The notes under the pieces were generated by a model that was not told the DNA's origin, searched no databases, and saw only the letters and a program-made list of their open reading frames with translations. DNA of 64,000 bases. Source: Trinickia dabaoshanensis. Lineage in GTDB: Bacteria > Pseudomonadota > Gammaproteobacteria > Burkholderiales > Burkholderiaceae. The stretch spans positions 23,502 to 87,501 of the forward strand of contig NZ_PNYA01000032.1 in the NCBI RefSeq assembly GCF_002879885.1, written 5' to 3'. Every line of letters begins with the position of its first letter. The first letter of the stretch is position 1. Positions 54,913-63,876 of the stretch are shown here, piece after piece. A program made the position numbers and the translations under genes.

Positions 54913-56673
54913 CTATGACAACTCGCGCTCCTGCGCGGCTTGCAATGGGATACGGACTTCGATGGTCGTGCCGCGCCCGGGCGCCGAATCGATGCGCAGT
55001 TCGCCATCGACGAGATAAGCACGCTCGCGCAGCCCGGCCAGCCCGAACGACGCGGCCTTGCGCGGCCGCGCGGGATCGAACCCGACGCCATCATCGCGTA
55101 TCGTCAGCACGACCCGGTCATGCGCACGTGCCACGCCGACCTCGACATGCGTGGCATGCGCATGGCGTGCGACATTCGTCAGCGACTCCTGCAAAATTCG
55201 AAACGTCGCGGTCGCGTACGGCTCCGTAAGCTCGATATCCGGCGGATCGAGCGTCAAGTTGCACGGCACCCCGGTGCGCTGCGTAAAGTTTTGAACGAGC
55301 CATTGCACCGCGGCAACGAGACCGAGATCGTCGAGCACGAGGGGCCGCAAATCGGATGCGATCCGCCGTGTCGATGCGACCGCTTCGTCGAGCAACGCGC
55401 GCATCGCGGCGAGCCTCGACCGAGTCGCCGCGTCCTCGGGCGCACCCGCCGTCGCTTCTCGCAGCCAATCGGTCTCGATCCTCAACGTGGCAAGGGTCTG
55501 CGCGAGTTCGTCATGCAATTCGCGAGAGATCCGGCGCATTTCCTGTTCTCGGGCCGAACTGCTCATCGCGGCCACCTCGCGCAGCTCTTTCTGTGACAAA
55601 ACAAGCGCGGCCTGTGTGCGCTGACGCTCCGTGACCTCGCGCAGCAAATCGCGATTGGACTCCGCCAATGCGGCTGTACGCGCCTGAACGCGTTGCTCGA
55701 GCAATGCCTTGGCCTCGTTCAATTCCATCGTTCGATGCTGCACGAGCTGACGCTCGGCGCGCTCGCGTCCGAGCGCTTGCACCACGCGCGCGTAGAGCTG
55801 GATATTGTCGAACGTCATCGCCACGAGCACGAAGCTCGATGCGATGAGACCGTAAATGCGCCCCGCGTAAAAACCCAAGTCGAAACGCGCGTGATTCAGC
55901 ACCGCCGACAGCGCGATGTCGAAGACCCAAGCGCAGAGCACGACGATGAGCCAGAGGTCGAGGATCGTGCGCGCGCGCCGTGCGATCAGAATCGCCAACG
56001 CGACGAAGTTCAGCAACCAGACGATCGACACCACTGGGCGGATCCAGCCCGCTTCGTGCGAGCCGCGCATGAGCGGGGGTAGCCATGGATGGCCGACCGT
56101 CGCGATGGCGGTCATCAGGCAAGACAGCGACACGGCCAGCGCGATGCAGATCGCGGCGTTGCGCCACGGCGAGGCCGGCCGAACGCATTCGGCGATCGGG
56201 CGCGCACGCGCATAGGCGATTACCGCCAGCGGGAACGCCCCGTGCCACATCATATAAAGCCAGGCGGTGGTCTGGGGGCCGGAACCGAGCAGACCCGTAG
56301 GCGAAAACAATCCAGGAAAGGACAGCGTGTGGGCGATCGCCATGCACGCGCTCAGCAGATAGCCGCCGGCAAGAATAAGGAGCGGCCGGGAAAAAAGAAT
56401 GTGGTATTGGCCGATGAATAGCGCCGCGGTCAGCAAATCGCATACGGCGAGCGCGGACTGATAGATCGGCACGAATGCCCAAACCATCGGGAGCGACCAC
56501 TTGGCGAACGGCGCCAGCACGGCGAATACGATGACGGATACCGCGACGGCACCGAGCGCGAGTTGGCGCTCTCGGCGGCCGGGCCGCAACGTCGAAAGAA
56601 AAATCCGTGTTTCGTCCGCCGACTCGCTCAACTCACCTCCCGGCTCGCGCGCTAGCCGCACGCTCTGCAGCAT
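54913..56673 (-). CDS. MASE4 histidine kinase (NarL/DegS type)
   Basis: A 586-residue membrane sensor kinase. The MASE4 domain (about 35-270) has hydrophobic helices with PFAKWSLPMVWAFVPIYQSALAV and GPQTTAWLYMMWHGAFPL. A coiled coil leads to a HisKA_3 domain with phosphoacceptor H387 in ISRELHDELAQTLATL. The HATPase domain has DDGVGFDP and GLAGLRERAYLVDGEL. It has no receiver domain and no response regulator within 3 kb, so its partner is encoded elsewhere. The stimulus is unknown. Confidence 0.92.
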   Translation of the reverse strand: MLQSVRLAREPGGELSESADETRIFLSTLRPGRRERQLALGAVAVSVIVFAVLAPFAKWSLPMVWAFVPIYQSALAVCDLLTAALFIGQYHILFSRPLLILAGGYLLSACMAIAHTLSFPGLFSPTGLLGSGPQTTAWLYMMWHGAFPLAVIAYARARPIAECVRPASPWRNAAICIALAVSLSCLMTAIATVGHPWLPPLMRGSHEAGWIRPVVSIVWLLNFVALAILIARRARTILDLWLIVVLCAWVFDIALSAVLNHARFDLGFYAGRIYGLIASSFVLVAMTFDNIQLYARVVQALGRERAERQLVQHRTMELNEAKALLEQRVQARTAALAESNRDLLREVTERQRTQAALVLSQKELREVAAMSSSAREQEMRRISRELHDELAQTLATLRIETDWLREATAGAPEDAATRSRLAAMRALLDEAVASTRRIASDLRPLVLDDLGLVAAVQWLVQNFTQRTGVPCNLTLDPPDIELTEPYATATFRILQESLTNVARHAHATHVEVGVARAHDRVVLTIRDDGVGFDPARPRKAASFGLAGLRERAYLVDGELRIDSAPGRGTTIEVRIPLQAAQERELS

Positions 56674-56863
56674 GACATTCCATTATGGGATGCAGCCCGG
56701 CGCGAGGAAAGCGGGAAACTACGGGATTGCCGCCGAGAACCGGATGCGACAGGGCGGCGGCTCCCACATACTCCGCCTGCGCGCTTGAATACTGGCCGGT
56801 TGTAGCAGACGCCGGATCAAGATAGTCTGCTTGGCTTTAAACGCCCAAAAAGCCCCATACGCC

Positions 56864-58120
56864 ATGCGACCCACGATTCTTCCTTTGACGAGTCTCAGAG
56901 GTATCGCCGCCGTCTTAGTTGTAATCAACCACGCGAGCCTGCTGATGCTCCCTCTGGGTCTTACGCGCGCCCGGCCGGCATTGATCAAAACGGGCATCCT
57001 TGGCATGACGATCTTCTTTGTGCTCAGCGGTTTCGTTATGTACTACAATTATGCTCATCGCATAACCACCGAGCGTCGCGAAGGCACGCTGCACTTCGCG
57101 GCCGCGCGATTTGCACGCCTTTATCCGCTCCTGCTCGCCTACGTCTTGCTGAATTTCGCCTTGAATGTGGGACGCGCCCTCGTAAGGGGTCACTCAACCG
57201 AGGCATCCATCTACGTCGCTACGCTGCCGCTCTATCTGCTCGGCATTCAGTCTTGGCTGTACGCTGTCATCGGCAATACAAACGTGACGATCTCTCAGGC
57301 TCTCGGCAACCCCGCATGGTCCGTTAGCACGGAATTATTCTTTTATATGTTGTTCGTGCCGTTAATCATTATGCGAAAGGCGAGCACGCCGTCGATCTCG
57401 CGCGGGATCGTCATTGTGATCGCATCCATCACTGCGCGCGGACTGTTCCTCCTTGCGGCTGGGACGAGCGTCCTCCAGCACTGGATCGCCATGAAGTTTG
57501 GAGAGTCGCCGTTGCTGAACGTCTACGAGTGGCTCGTTTATTACTGCCCCTATGGACGCTGCTTCGAATTCCTCGCTGGAATCGGCATCGGCGAGATATG
57601 GCTCGCCCGTCGGCAAAACCTATGCTCGCCGGCATTGGATTTTTTTGGAAAAACCGCGGGAGTATGTGGATTGGCTTACATCGGCGCGTCGTTCGTCAGC
57701 GAAATCGGTTTTTCGATACCCTGGTTATTCGAAGGCGCCGCCATGCACTTTTTCTACATCATCGCAGTCCCGCCAGCGATTTATCTCATGAGCCGCGAAC
57801 GCGGTTTGGGTGCAAAATTTTTATCGCTCGCACCGTTACTATTGCTCGGCGAAATCAGTTACTCGCTATATTTCGTTCATACACTGGTCTTCCCCATGTT
57901 CAGGGTTTCTCCCGAGACGGACATCGCCCAACACTTGCCGAGCGTCGCTGGACGTTGTGCGGCGTTCACGGCAATTACGCTCTCCGTCTCGACGCTGGTC
58001 TATCGACTCTATGAAAAGCCAGCCCGTGCCGCACTCTCGCGTGTGTTGGGCATTGGCCAACGCCCGATAGAACCACGCCCCGCCAGCGGGAAGCCACTGA
58101 GCGGCGTAGTCCGCCCATGA
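56864..58120 (+). CDS. Acyltransferase-3 family membrane protein (OafA/NodX type)
   Basis: A 418-residue polytopic protein with about ten hydrophobic helices and the family start ILPLTSLRGIAAVLVVINHA (the catalytic His). It also has NPAWSVSTELFFYMLF and a late GEISYSLYFVHTLVF. It probably O-acylates a surface polysaccharide. Start ATG 56864 chosen over an upstream extension. It is less GC-rich than the genes before it and adjoins a sugar-nucleotidyltransferase gene, consistent with a small cell-surface module. Confidence 0.9.
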   Translation: MRPTILPLTSLRGIAAVLVVINHASLLMLPLGLTRARPALIKTGILGMTIFFVLSGFVMYYNYAHRITTERREGTLHFAAARFARLYPLLLAYVLLNFALNVGRALVRGHSTEASIYVATLPLYLLGIQSWLYAVIGNTNVTISQALGNPAWSVSTELFFYMLFVPLIIMRKASTPSISRGIVIVIASITARGLFLLAAGTSVLQHWIAMKFGESPLLNVYEWLVYYCPYGRCFEFLAGIGIGEIWLARRQNLCSPALDFFGKTAGVCGLAYIGASFVSEIGFSIPWLFEGAAMHFFYIIAVPPAIYLMSRERGLGAKFLSLAPLLLLGEISYSLYFVHTLVFPMFRVSPETDIAQHLPSVAGRCAAFTAITLSVSTLVYRLYEKPARAALSRVLGIGQRPIEPRPASGKPLSGVVRP

Positions 58121-58684
58121 CCACAACCACCGTTTGGTACGTGTCGCACGACGGTTTTAAGCGTTTGTTCCGTTAAAGATCACCACCTTTTAGCTGCCAA
58201 TAGCGGTCCGAACGCCGTCATCGAATAAAAATTACACGCACCCCGTCCCTATATTTCGATATTCAGCACACCGAAATATCAGCATCGAACGCCGAACTAC
58301 CCGTCGCTAGCATTCTGACCTATGGTATTAAGTCAGCAATTTCTGCGACACCCAAAGATATGAAAGCAGTTTTGCTTGCTGGCCAGCCTGACGAGCACTC
58401 GAACCGCCGAGAAGACGCGCGCGGGACCGGCCGAGGGTCAAAATCGCCAGCGCCCCGACTCCGCAGCACCACCCTAGGTCCATTCGAAACAAGCCATAAA
58501 CGATTTCATTGTTTACTCCGACCTCAAGAGATATGCAATAAAGGATTTCTTCACAAATCATTTTCCGCATATGTCGACTATCAATCCGATCTGCGCAAAT
58601 AGGTGCCGCAGGCCCGGGATCCGCCGGCCCTATCGAGCGGGCTCCGATTGCTTCGAGAACGATGTATTGGCTGGAGGGACAACC
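58121..58684. other. AT-richer spacer without a supported gene
   Basis: A 564-base stretch between the acyltransferase and nucleotidyltransferase genes. Base use shifts to AT-rich, with several short frames but none with a convincing start and coding bias. A frame at 58360 begins MKAVLLAG, resembling a nucleotidyltransferase start, but then degenerates. The promoter of the downstream genes must be here. Confidence 0.5.
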
Positions 58685-59755
58685 TTGGCAAACGCGCAGA
58701 TCGACAAACTCAAAGTCTCGCTGAACGACAGCCTGTCCGACGTCGTCAGATGCATCCAATTCAGCGGATCCCTCGGTTGCGCGCTGATCTACGACGACGA
58801 GGGCCGCTTCCTCAATATCGCGACCGACGGCGACGTTCGCCGTGCGTTCTTGGAAGGAAAGCAGCTCAATGTTACGGCGCGCCATATCAACGAACTGAAG
58901 CTGCGAAGCTCCCGGCCCAGGCCCATCGTGGCACCCGTCAATTCGTCCAGAGCCGAGCGATGCGCCCTGTTCCGCAAGCATTTGCTGCGTCAATTGATAC
59001 TGGTGGACCATCGGGGTGTACCCGTTGAGGTCATCGATCATCGAAGCATCGATTCGTCACCCGCGTACTGCAACCGCCCTTTCACGGCGGTGGTGATGGC
59101 GGGCGGCTTCGGCACGCGGTTGCGTCCGCTGACGGAAAACACGCCGAAACCGATGCTGCATGTCAACGGGCGGCCGATGCTCGAGATCAGCATCGAAAAA
59201 CTCGTGAACCACGGCGCACATCGCATCTTTATCACGACCCACTACCTGCATGAGAAGATCGTCGATCACTTCGGCAACGGTGAGCGGTTCGGCGTGCCGA
59301 TCGACTATATTCACGAACAGGAGCCGCTCGGCACCGGCGGCGCGCTCTCGTGCCTGTCTCATCGCGAAGACGCCACCCTGGTGTTCAACGGCGATATCTT
59401 GACCAATCTGGATATCGGCATGTTCCTCGCCTACCACCTGCGTACGGAATCGGCCATGACGATCGCGGCGACGCGGTACAGCTTTCAAGTGCCGTTCGGC
59501 GTCATCGAGGCGGCCGAGTCGCGCGTCACGCATATCGAGGAGAAGCCGACGCTCAGCTATCTCGTCAATAGCGGCATTTACTTCCTGTCGCCCAAGGTGT
59601 TCGCCACTCTACCCAAGGAGGGCGCGTACCACATGACGGATGTCACACACGAGCAGATTCGCCGTGGCGGACGCGTGTCGTGCTTCCCGGTGTTCGAACA
59701 TTGGCTCGATGTCGGCCGCCCGAGCGACTACGACCTCGCCCCCACACTCTTTTGA
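58685..59755 (+). CDS. CBS-domain sugar nucleotidyltransferase
   Basis: A 356-residue protein. A CBS pair (about 8-120; SLGCALIYDDEGRFLNIATDGDVRRAFLEG) precedes an NTP-transferase domain with the nucleotide loop MAGGFGTRLRPLTENTPKPM at about 138-157 and the metal site FNGDILTNLD. This layout is that of PtmE-type enzymes for bacterial surface sugars such as legionaminic-acid routes; no other gene of such a pathway is here. The start is TTG at 58685, chosen because GGAGGG lies 7 bases before it; the 38-codon extension lacks signals. Confidence 0.88.
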   Translation: MANAQIDKLKVSLNDSLSDVVRCIQFSGSLGCALIYDDEGRFLNIATDGDVRRAFLEGKQLNVTARHINELKLRSSRPRPIVAPVNSSRAERCALFRKHLLRQLILVDHRGVPVEVIDHRSIDSSPAYCNRPFTAVVMAGGFGTRLRPLTENTPKPMLHVNGRPMLEISIEKLVNHGAHRIFITTHYLHEKIVDHFGNGERFGVPIDYIHEQEPLGTGGALSCLSHREDATLVFNGDILTNLDIGMFLAYHLRTESAMTIAATRYSFQVPFGVIEAAESRVTHIEEKPTLSYLVNSGIYFLSPKVFATLPKEGAYHMTDVTHEQIRRGGRVSCFPVFEHWLDVGRPSDYDLAPTLF

Positions 59756-59768
59756 GCGGATCTGCATC

Positions 59769-60920
59769 ATGCGTAGCATCGTGAAAGCCCGATACGACAC
59801 TTGGCTGCGCAGGGCTCGAGCCCCCATCGCAGCGATCGCCATTGCAGTGCTCACGGCTTGTGGAGGCGACGACGCCCCCTCACCCCCGACGAACGCGGGA
59901 CCTCCCGGCGGTATCGTGCTGCAAGTCGTTTCCTTCGGCGACAGTCTCTCGGACGTGGGCACCTACGGGTGGTACGCCGAACCGAACTTCGGAGGGGACC
60001 AGTTCACGACGAATCCCGGGCAAGTGTGGGCCCAAAGCGTAGCAACGTACTATGGCGGTTCGTTGACGCCGGCGCGCAACGGCGGATTCACATTGACCGG
60101 CGAAACGGATGCGGGCGGGCTCGGTTTCGCCGAAGGAGGCGCCCGGGCGACGCTTCAACCAGGGTTAGGCGCTCCGGCGCTAAGCGCGACGCCGATCGAC
60201 ACTCAGATCGCAAACTATCTCATTCAATACAAGCGCTTCAACTCGAACCAGCTCGTACTTATCGACGGGGGCACGAGCGATCTGTGGGTGGCGATAAACA
60301 CGTTTATCAAGAACGGCAACAATGCGTCGTTCATCGGTCAGGCGGTCGCGGCCGTGCAAGGCGCCGCTAATGCGCTTGCAGCCGCTGTCGATACCGTGGT
60401 GCAAAACGGCGCCACGCAGGTCGTGCTCGTGAACGCACCGGACCTCGGCGCAATGCCCGCGGGACTCAGCCTAGGCGGAGGATACTATTCGTCGTTTTTG
60501 AGTCAGTTGAGCAATCTGTTCAACATGACGCTGACACAAGCGCTATCGAATGCCGGCATTTCGAACAAGGTGATTTACGTGGACGCCTATACGTTCATCG
60601 ACAATCTATTGGCGAGCAATAACGCCGCAGCGGTAGGCTTCACGGTTACGAACACGGGGACCGCCTGCAACGTAGCGCGAATGCAAGCGGCGGCCACCGC
60701 CTACGGCCAAGCCAACGCGAGCGCGCTCAACGGTATGACACCGGCTGCGTTCGGCGCATCGATCGCTTCGTCGCTGTTTTGCACGCCGGCAATGTATACG
60801 GTGGCCGGGGCGGATCAGACCTACATGTTCGCGGACGGGCTTCACCCCAGCACCAAGCTACACGCACTACTTACCCAATACGTCGAACAACGGATCGCCG
60901 CCTCCGGTATCGGGAGGTGA
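59769..60920 (+). CDS. GDSL/SGNH esterase lipoprotein
   Basis: A 383-residue exported esterase. A lipoprotein signal (AIAAIAIAVLTACGG, lipidated C31) is followed by the GDSL block VSFGDSLSDVG with S59 as nucleophile. A glycine/alanine-rich central region (IDGGTSDLWVAI) precedes the terminal Asp-His pair in ADGLHPS (D356, H359). The family cleaves ester bonds of lipids or acylated glycans. It follows the nucleotidyltransferase by 13 bases, so they are probably one transcript. Confidence 0.9.
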   Translation: MRSIVKARYDTWLRRARAPIAAIAIAVLTACGGDDAPSPPTNAGPPGGIVLQVVSFGDSLSDVGTYGWYAEPNFGGDQFTTNPGQVWAQSVATYYGGSLTPARNGGFTLTGETDAGGLGFAEGGARATLQPGLGAPALSATPIDTQIANYLIQYKRFNSNQLVLIDGGTSDLWVAINTFIKNGNNASFIGQAVAAVQGAANALAAAVDTVVQNGATQVVLVNAPDLGAMPAGLSLGGGYYSSFLSQLSNLFNMTLTQALSNAGISNKVIYVDAYTFIDNLLASNNAAAVGFTVTNTGTACNVARMQAAATAYGQANASALNGMTPAAFGASIASSLFCTPAMYTVAGADQTYMFADGLHPSTKLHALLTQYVEQRIAASGIGR

Positions 60921-60968
60921 GCAATGCGTTCGGTGCTTTGCCCGCGGCGAGCGATCCTTCGCAGAAAA

Positions 60969-61008
60969 GCAAACAGCCCGATCGGTATGAACCGATCGGG
61001 CTGTTTGC
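60969..61008. terminator. Long perfect hairpin after the GDSL esterase
   Basis: An 18-bp perfect stem GCAAACAGCCCGATCGGT with its complement and a 4-base loop lies 48 bases past the esterase stop. It has only a short T run on the minus-strand side. It probably terminates the esterase operon and marks the boundary to the AT-richer region. Confidence 0.75.
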
Positions 61009-61209
61009 GTCAAAGTGACCATCGCATGGAGCCCCATCCTAAGGATCAGGCTCGATGCTCGAAACGATTGGTCGGAGCGATAGGCGAATTTACGCCCCTG
61101 ATCTGAACATGTATTGACTTTTCACGGCAGCTTGATAGCTATACGATAGTCGGAACATCGCTCGCGGGTACGGGCGACTTGACACGAACTATCACGGTGA
61201 CCAGCGAGC

Positions 61210-62196
61210 ATGCAGATTCGGGGAAACGAAAGAGTAAAGATGGAGCGACTCATTGCCAACATTGTCAATGGCCAGTTTGGCGAAACAGATGTCGATCTGC
61301 TACTGATCAAACTGCGCGAATTCGCTGGTCGTCACCGAATCTTCAGGGAAGTTGCTGACTTCGTCGCACACAACGATGCGCGCGACAGAGGAATTTTTAA
61401 TGAGACCATTGAGGCAATAACGCTCAGCCTTCGGTTTTTGCACGATTACTCATTTAAAAAACAAAGCTTAAATTTGCTCGAGCCATTTCCTTCCTACATC
61501 AAGAAAATGCTCAAATATCAAGCCGATAGGTGTGATGCGAGCGAACTCCGTGGCATGTTTCGCGCGACACCCGAACGCATGAAATCACGCATCGAAAAGC
61601 TGTTATCGGAAGATAAAGCGACGCGAACCTGCACCTTATCCAAAGGCGCGGGGACGGAAACGCTCGATGCGATCAGATTTCTAGCAAATGCGATTCGAGT
61701 GACTCCGGCTTTCGAAAGCCATCAATTTCACGATGAACTAATGGAAATATTAAATGAAAATCATTTCAAATTTGATCAAACAGCCCTTTCAAATCAAAGC
61801 AAAAAAATCAGTCTGTGCATCCTTACCCTCTTGAACGGCGCAAAGTTTAATTTCGATGCAATGCATTCAGCCAGCTGCAGAATTCATTGTCAGAATTTAT
61901 CAGTTATGCAAAGCATCACAATTATCGACAACAACGGCCGACCGTTGACCACTCCAACCGGGGAATCACACGGAAATTTATTGCTACATGGCCACGTCGA
62001 TTTCGCCAACGACTTTGGCAACACGATTACTTGGGTGTTCCCGGTCTTCGATCCACATTTGGCAGTAAGTGACTGGTGCGACGACAGCATCTATCGGCGT
62101 GATGTATCTGAGGGAGGATATGTGCGCCGTCATGCAGATTTCAGTGGAACACTAGGCGTTAACGACGCATTCCGCCTTTATCGAGTTGCAGAATGA
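61210..62196 (+). CDS. Hypothetical protein, 328 aa
   Basis: A soluble-looking protein with no recognised domain. It has no signal peptide or membrane helix. The first half is helical and charged (LLLIKLREFAGRHRIFREVADFVAHNDARDRG). The second half (from about 225) is beta-rich, with IHCQNLSVMQSITIIDNNGRPLTTPTGE and FGNTITWVFPVFDPHLAVSDW. It could be cytoplasmic. Lower GC than the rest suggests recent acquisition. ATG 61240 is an alternative start. The function is unknown. Confidence 0.72.
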   Translation: MQIRGNERVKMERLIANIVNGQFGETDVDLLLIKLREFAGRHRIFREVADFVAHNDARDRGIFNETIEAITLSLRFLHDYSFKKQSLNLLEPFPSYIKKMLKYQADRCDASELRGMFRATPERMKSRIEKLLSEDKATRTCTLSKGAGTETLDAIRFLANAIRVTPAFESHQFHDELMEILNENHFKFDQTALSNQSKKISLCILTLLNGAKFNFDAMHSASCRIHCQNLSVMQSITIIDNNGRPLTTPTGESHGNLLLHGHVDFANDFGNTITWVFPVFDPHLAVSDWCDDSIYRRDVSEGGYVRRHADFSGTLGVNDAFRLYRVAE

Positions 62197-62340
62197 CAGA
62201 TGTTGCCATGCTGTCCATCTTCGGCCGCTCTCATCCGCACAATTGCTTCGAGTGACATTTATGCCCGACCCGACGTTCGGCTTGGCGTCCGTTTTAAGCG
62301 TGCTGGTCGTTGCCAGCGGCTTCAAAAGGATGGAAACAAA

Positions 62341-62610
62341 ATGACAGAATCTGGGCTTGACGGGCGTCATCGCAACCGAGCCGGTCGCATTCGACAAAAG
62401 TGCCGCGACACGGCAACGCTTGAACAGATGCGCCGCGAAACTGCGAAAATTAGCGAAAGGCATTCGCAACACGGTCGAGCCGAAAAGGTAGTCAACCGTA
62501 GAAGAACTGCCAATTGGAATGATCTCGCATTCGTACACGCTGCCCTCGGCCTGTCGCGAGATGGCTGCCTGATGCCTGCAGGTTTCGTACTAAACGCCGT
62601 TACTGATTAG
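62341..62610 (+). CDS. Small basic hypothetical protein
   Basis: An 89-residue frame from ATG 62341, preceded by AAAGGA about 10 bases upstream. Its start, TESGLDGRHRNRAGRIRQK, recalls a widespread family of small proteins beginning GLDGRHRDxxGxIxxKHGN, though the later residues do not match clearly. No membrane segment. The frame is open 47 codons further up, but those are poor coding sequence. Function unknown. Confidence 0.5.
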   Translation: MTESGLDGRHRNRAGRIRQKCRDTATLEQMRRETAKISERHSQHGRAEKVVNRRRTANWNDLAFVHAALGLSRDGCLMPAGFVLNAVTD

Positions 62611-62697
62611 GATGTACCCACAGATGTCCTCCGTAAGTCAGCGCCGGCTAACCCCGGCCTCATCCGTTCATAAATAATCACACCAAATCTTATAAAA

Positions 62698-63426
62698 ATG
62701 CAGAATAAACCGAGCCTTTATAGATCGTTCATCGATGGTTGCGCAAGACTCAAAGAACCCGAAAACATAATGCTACTTTTCGTTAATTGCGCACTTATGG
62801 TTCTTCCAACTGTCGTGGCGTGGGTGTACAGAGGTCACGGGAATAAATCACCCGCATTCTATCTTTTATCACTTTCAGGGGTCGCTCTTTATGTTTGTAT
62901 TTTATGTAGATGCATAAATCCCCAATTCACGAAGAGTGACTCTTTTCGCCTCGAAGGAATTATCCCTACCCTCTACGCACTTACCTTTATTTCATTGATA
63001 TTATTTTATGCCTCAGGCTGGTATTTTCTGGGAAATTACAACGGCCATCAATGTAGCGATGGAGACTGCGATTTCAAAGAGGCATTTTATTTCTCAGTAG
63101 CAACATCCACTACCGTCGGCTACGGTGACTTCTTCCCAAAAACAGACGCAGCTAGAATTTTTGCGTCCATCCAAGTCCTAACCAGCTTGTTTCATGGACT
63201 GTTCGGGCTCGCCTTCTTGATGCGTCATCTCGTTGCCCCCGGCTCCACATCCTACGTTTTTTATCGAGAGTTAAGTGACAAAAAATCAAATTTAAAAATT
63301 TCTAAAAAAATAAAAAGAGAACCGATAGAGACATGGCATGAAAAAGTCGGCGACCTGAGGCAGACCGGGAAGCGTCACGCTTACTCGGTGGACCAAGGCA
63401 AGGAGAACAGTTGGCTGGAAATTTAG
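62698..63426 (+). CDS. Potassium channel subunit (ion channel family)
   Basis: A 242-residue membrane protein. Four hydrophobic segments (about 24-44, 51-73, 87-111, 156-178) surround a pore helix and the K+ selectivity filter TTVGYGD at 138-144 (SVATSTTVGYGDFFPKTD). That filter is diagnostic for K+ channels. The turret-like stretch before the pore carries two cysteines (CSDGDC). The C-terminal 60 residues are basic. AT-rich codon use contrasts with the core genes. The start is ATG 62698. Gating and partner are unknown. Confidence 0.88.
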   Translation: MQNKPSLYRSFIDGCARLKEPENIMLLFVNCALMVLPTVVAWVYRGHGNKSPAFYLLSLSGVALYVCILCRCINPQFTKSDSFRLEGIIPTLYALTFISLILFYASGWYFLGNYNGHQCSDGDCDFKEAFYFSVATSTTVGYGDFFPKTDAARIFASIQVLTSLFHGLFGLAFLMRHLVAPGSTSYVFYRELSDKKSNLKISKKIKREPIETWHEKVGDLRQTGKRHAYSVDQGKENSWLEI

Positions 63427-63531
63427 CCATCCCTCGTCCAAGCGTGGCCGAACATAAGCTTTAGCTCTCTCTGCATCTGCCCACGGCCCACGCTTCTGCG
63501 CGCCGATCGTGTTGTCATTACGCAGGTCTAG

Positions 63532-63876
63532 TGGATCTCGGTTTATCAAGTCGTCCCTTTCCGCTACCCTGAGCCCCCCCTGTCGAAAGCGCGGATCAAT
63601 AACGCGGGCCGCAATTCAACGCTCACTATCCACAACGGAGCTCGCGATATCTACGGCGGGCTGCGTGCAACAAGCGGGCAGAAGGATCGCCCGGTGCGCG
63701 AATTCTATATCCCCGCTGGCGCAACGTTCACGCTGAAGGAGATCAGGCCGGGAAGCTACGATGTTCGCTACGAGTATCTGAACGACGGCAGCAAGCAGAA
63801 GACCGATCCCCTTTCATTGACCGAGCGCGAGACCGGGGACGGAATCGAGTTTTCGAACAGGATCATCACGCTTTAG
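63532..63876 (+). pseudogene. C-terminal fragment of a protein lacking a start codon
   Basis: The frame after the TAG at 63529-63531 stays open to the TAG at 63874-63876 (about 114 codons) but contains no plausible start near its beginning. From PLSKARINNAGRNSTLTIHNGARD it reads like a real beta-rich domain ending VREFYIPAGATFTLKEIRPGSYDVRYEYLN. That is the type of tail found on several small surface/secreted proteins. The likely explanation is a 5'-truncated gene. A GTG at 63694 could start only a short 60-residue product. Confidence 0.55.

Noticed and set aside
58360..58602. An 80-codon frame beginning MKAVLLAG, like a nucleotidyltransferase
   Set aside because: The glycine-rich loop that should follow is missing and the rest is not coherent. 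The similarity is 8 residues and probably chance.
63292..63549. An 85-codon minus-strand frame (NTIGAQKRGPWADAERAKAYVRPRL)
   Set aside because: The first half looks protein-like, but the frame runs antisense into the K+ channel gene without a signal. It may be a gene fragment, but I cannot support it.
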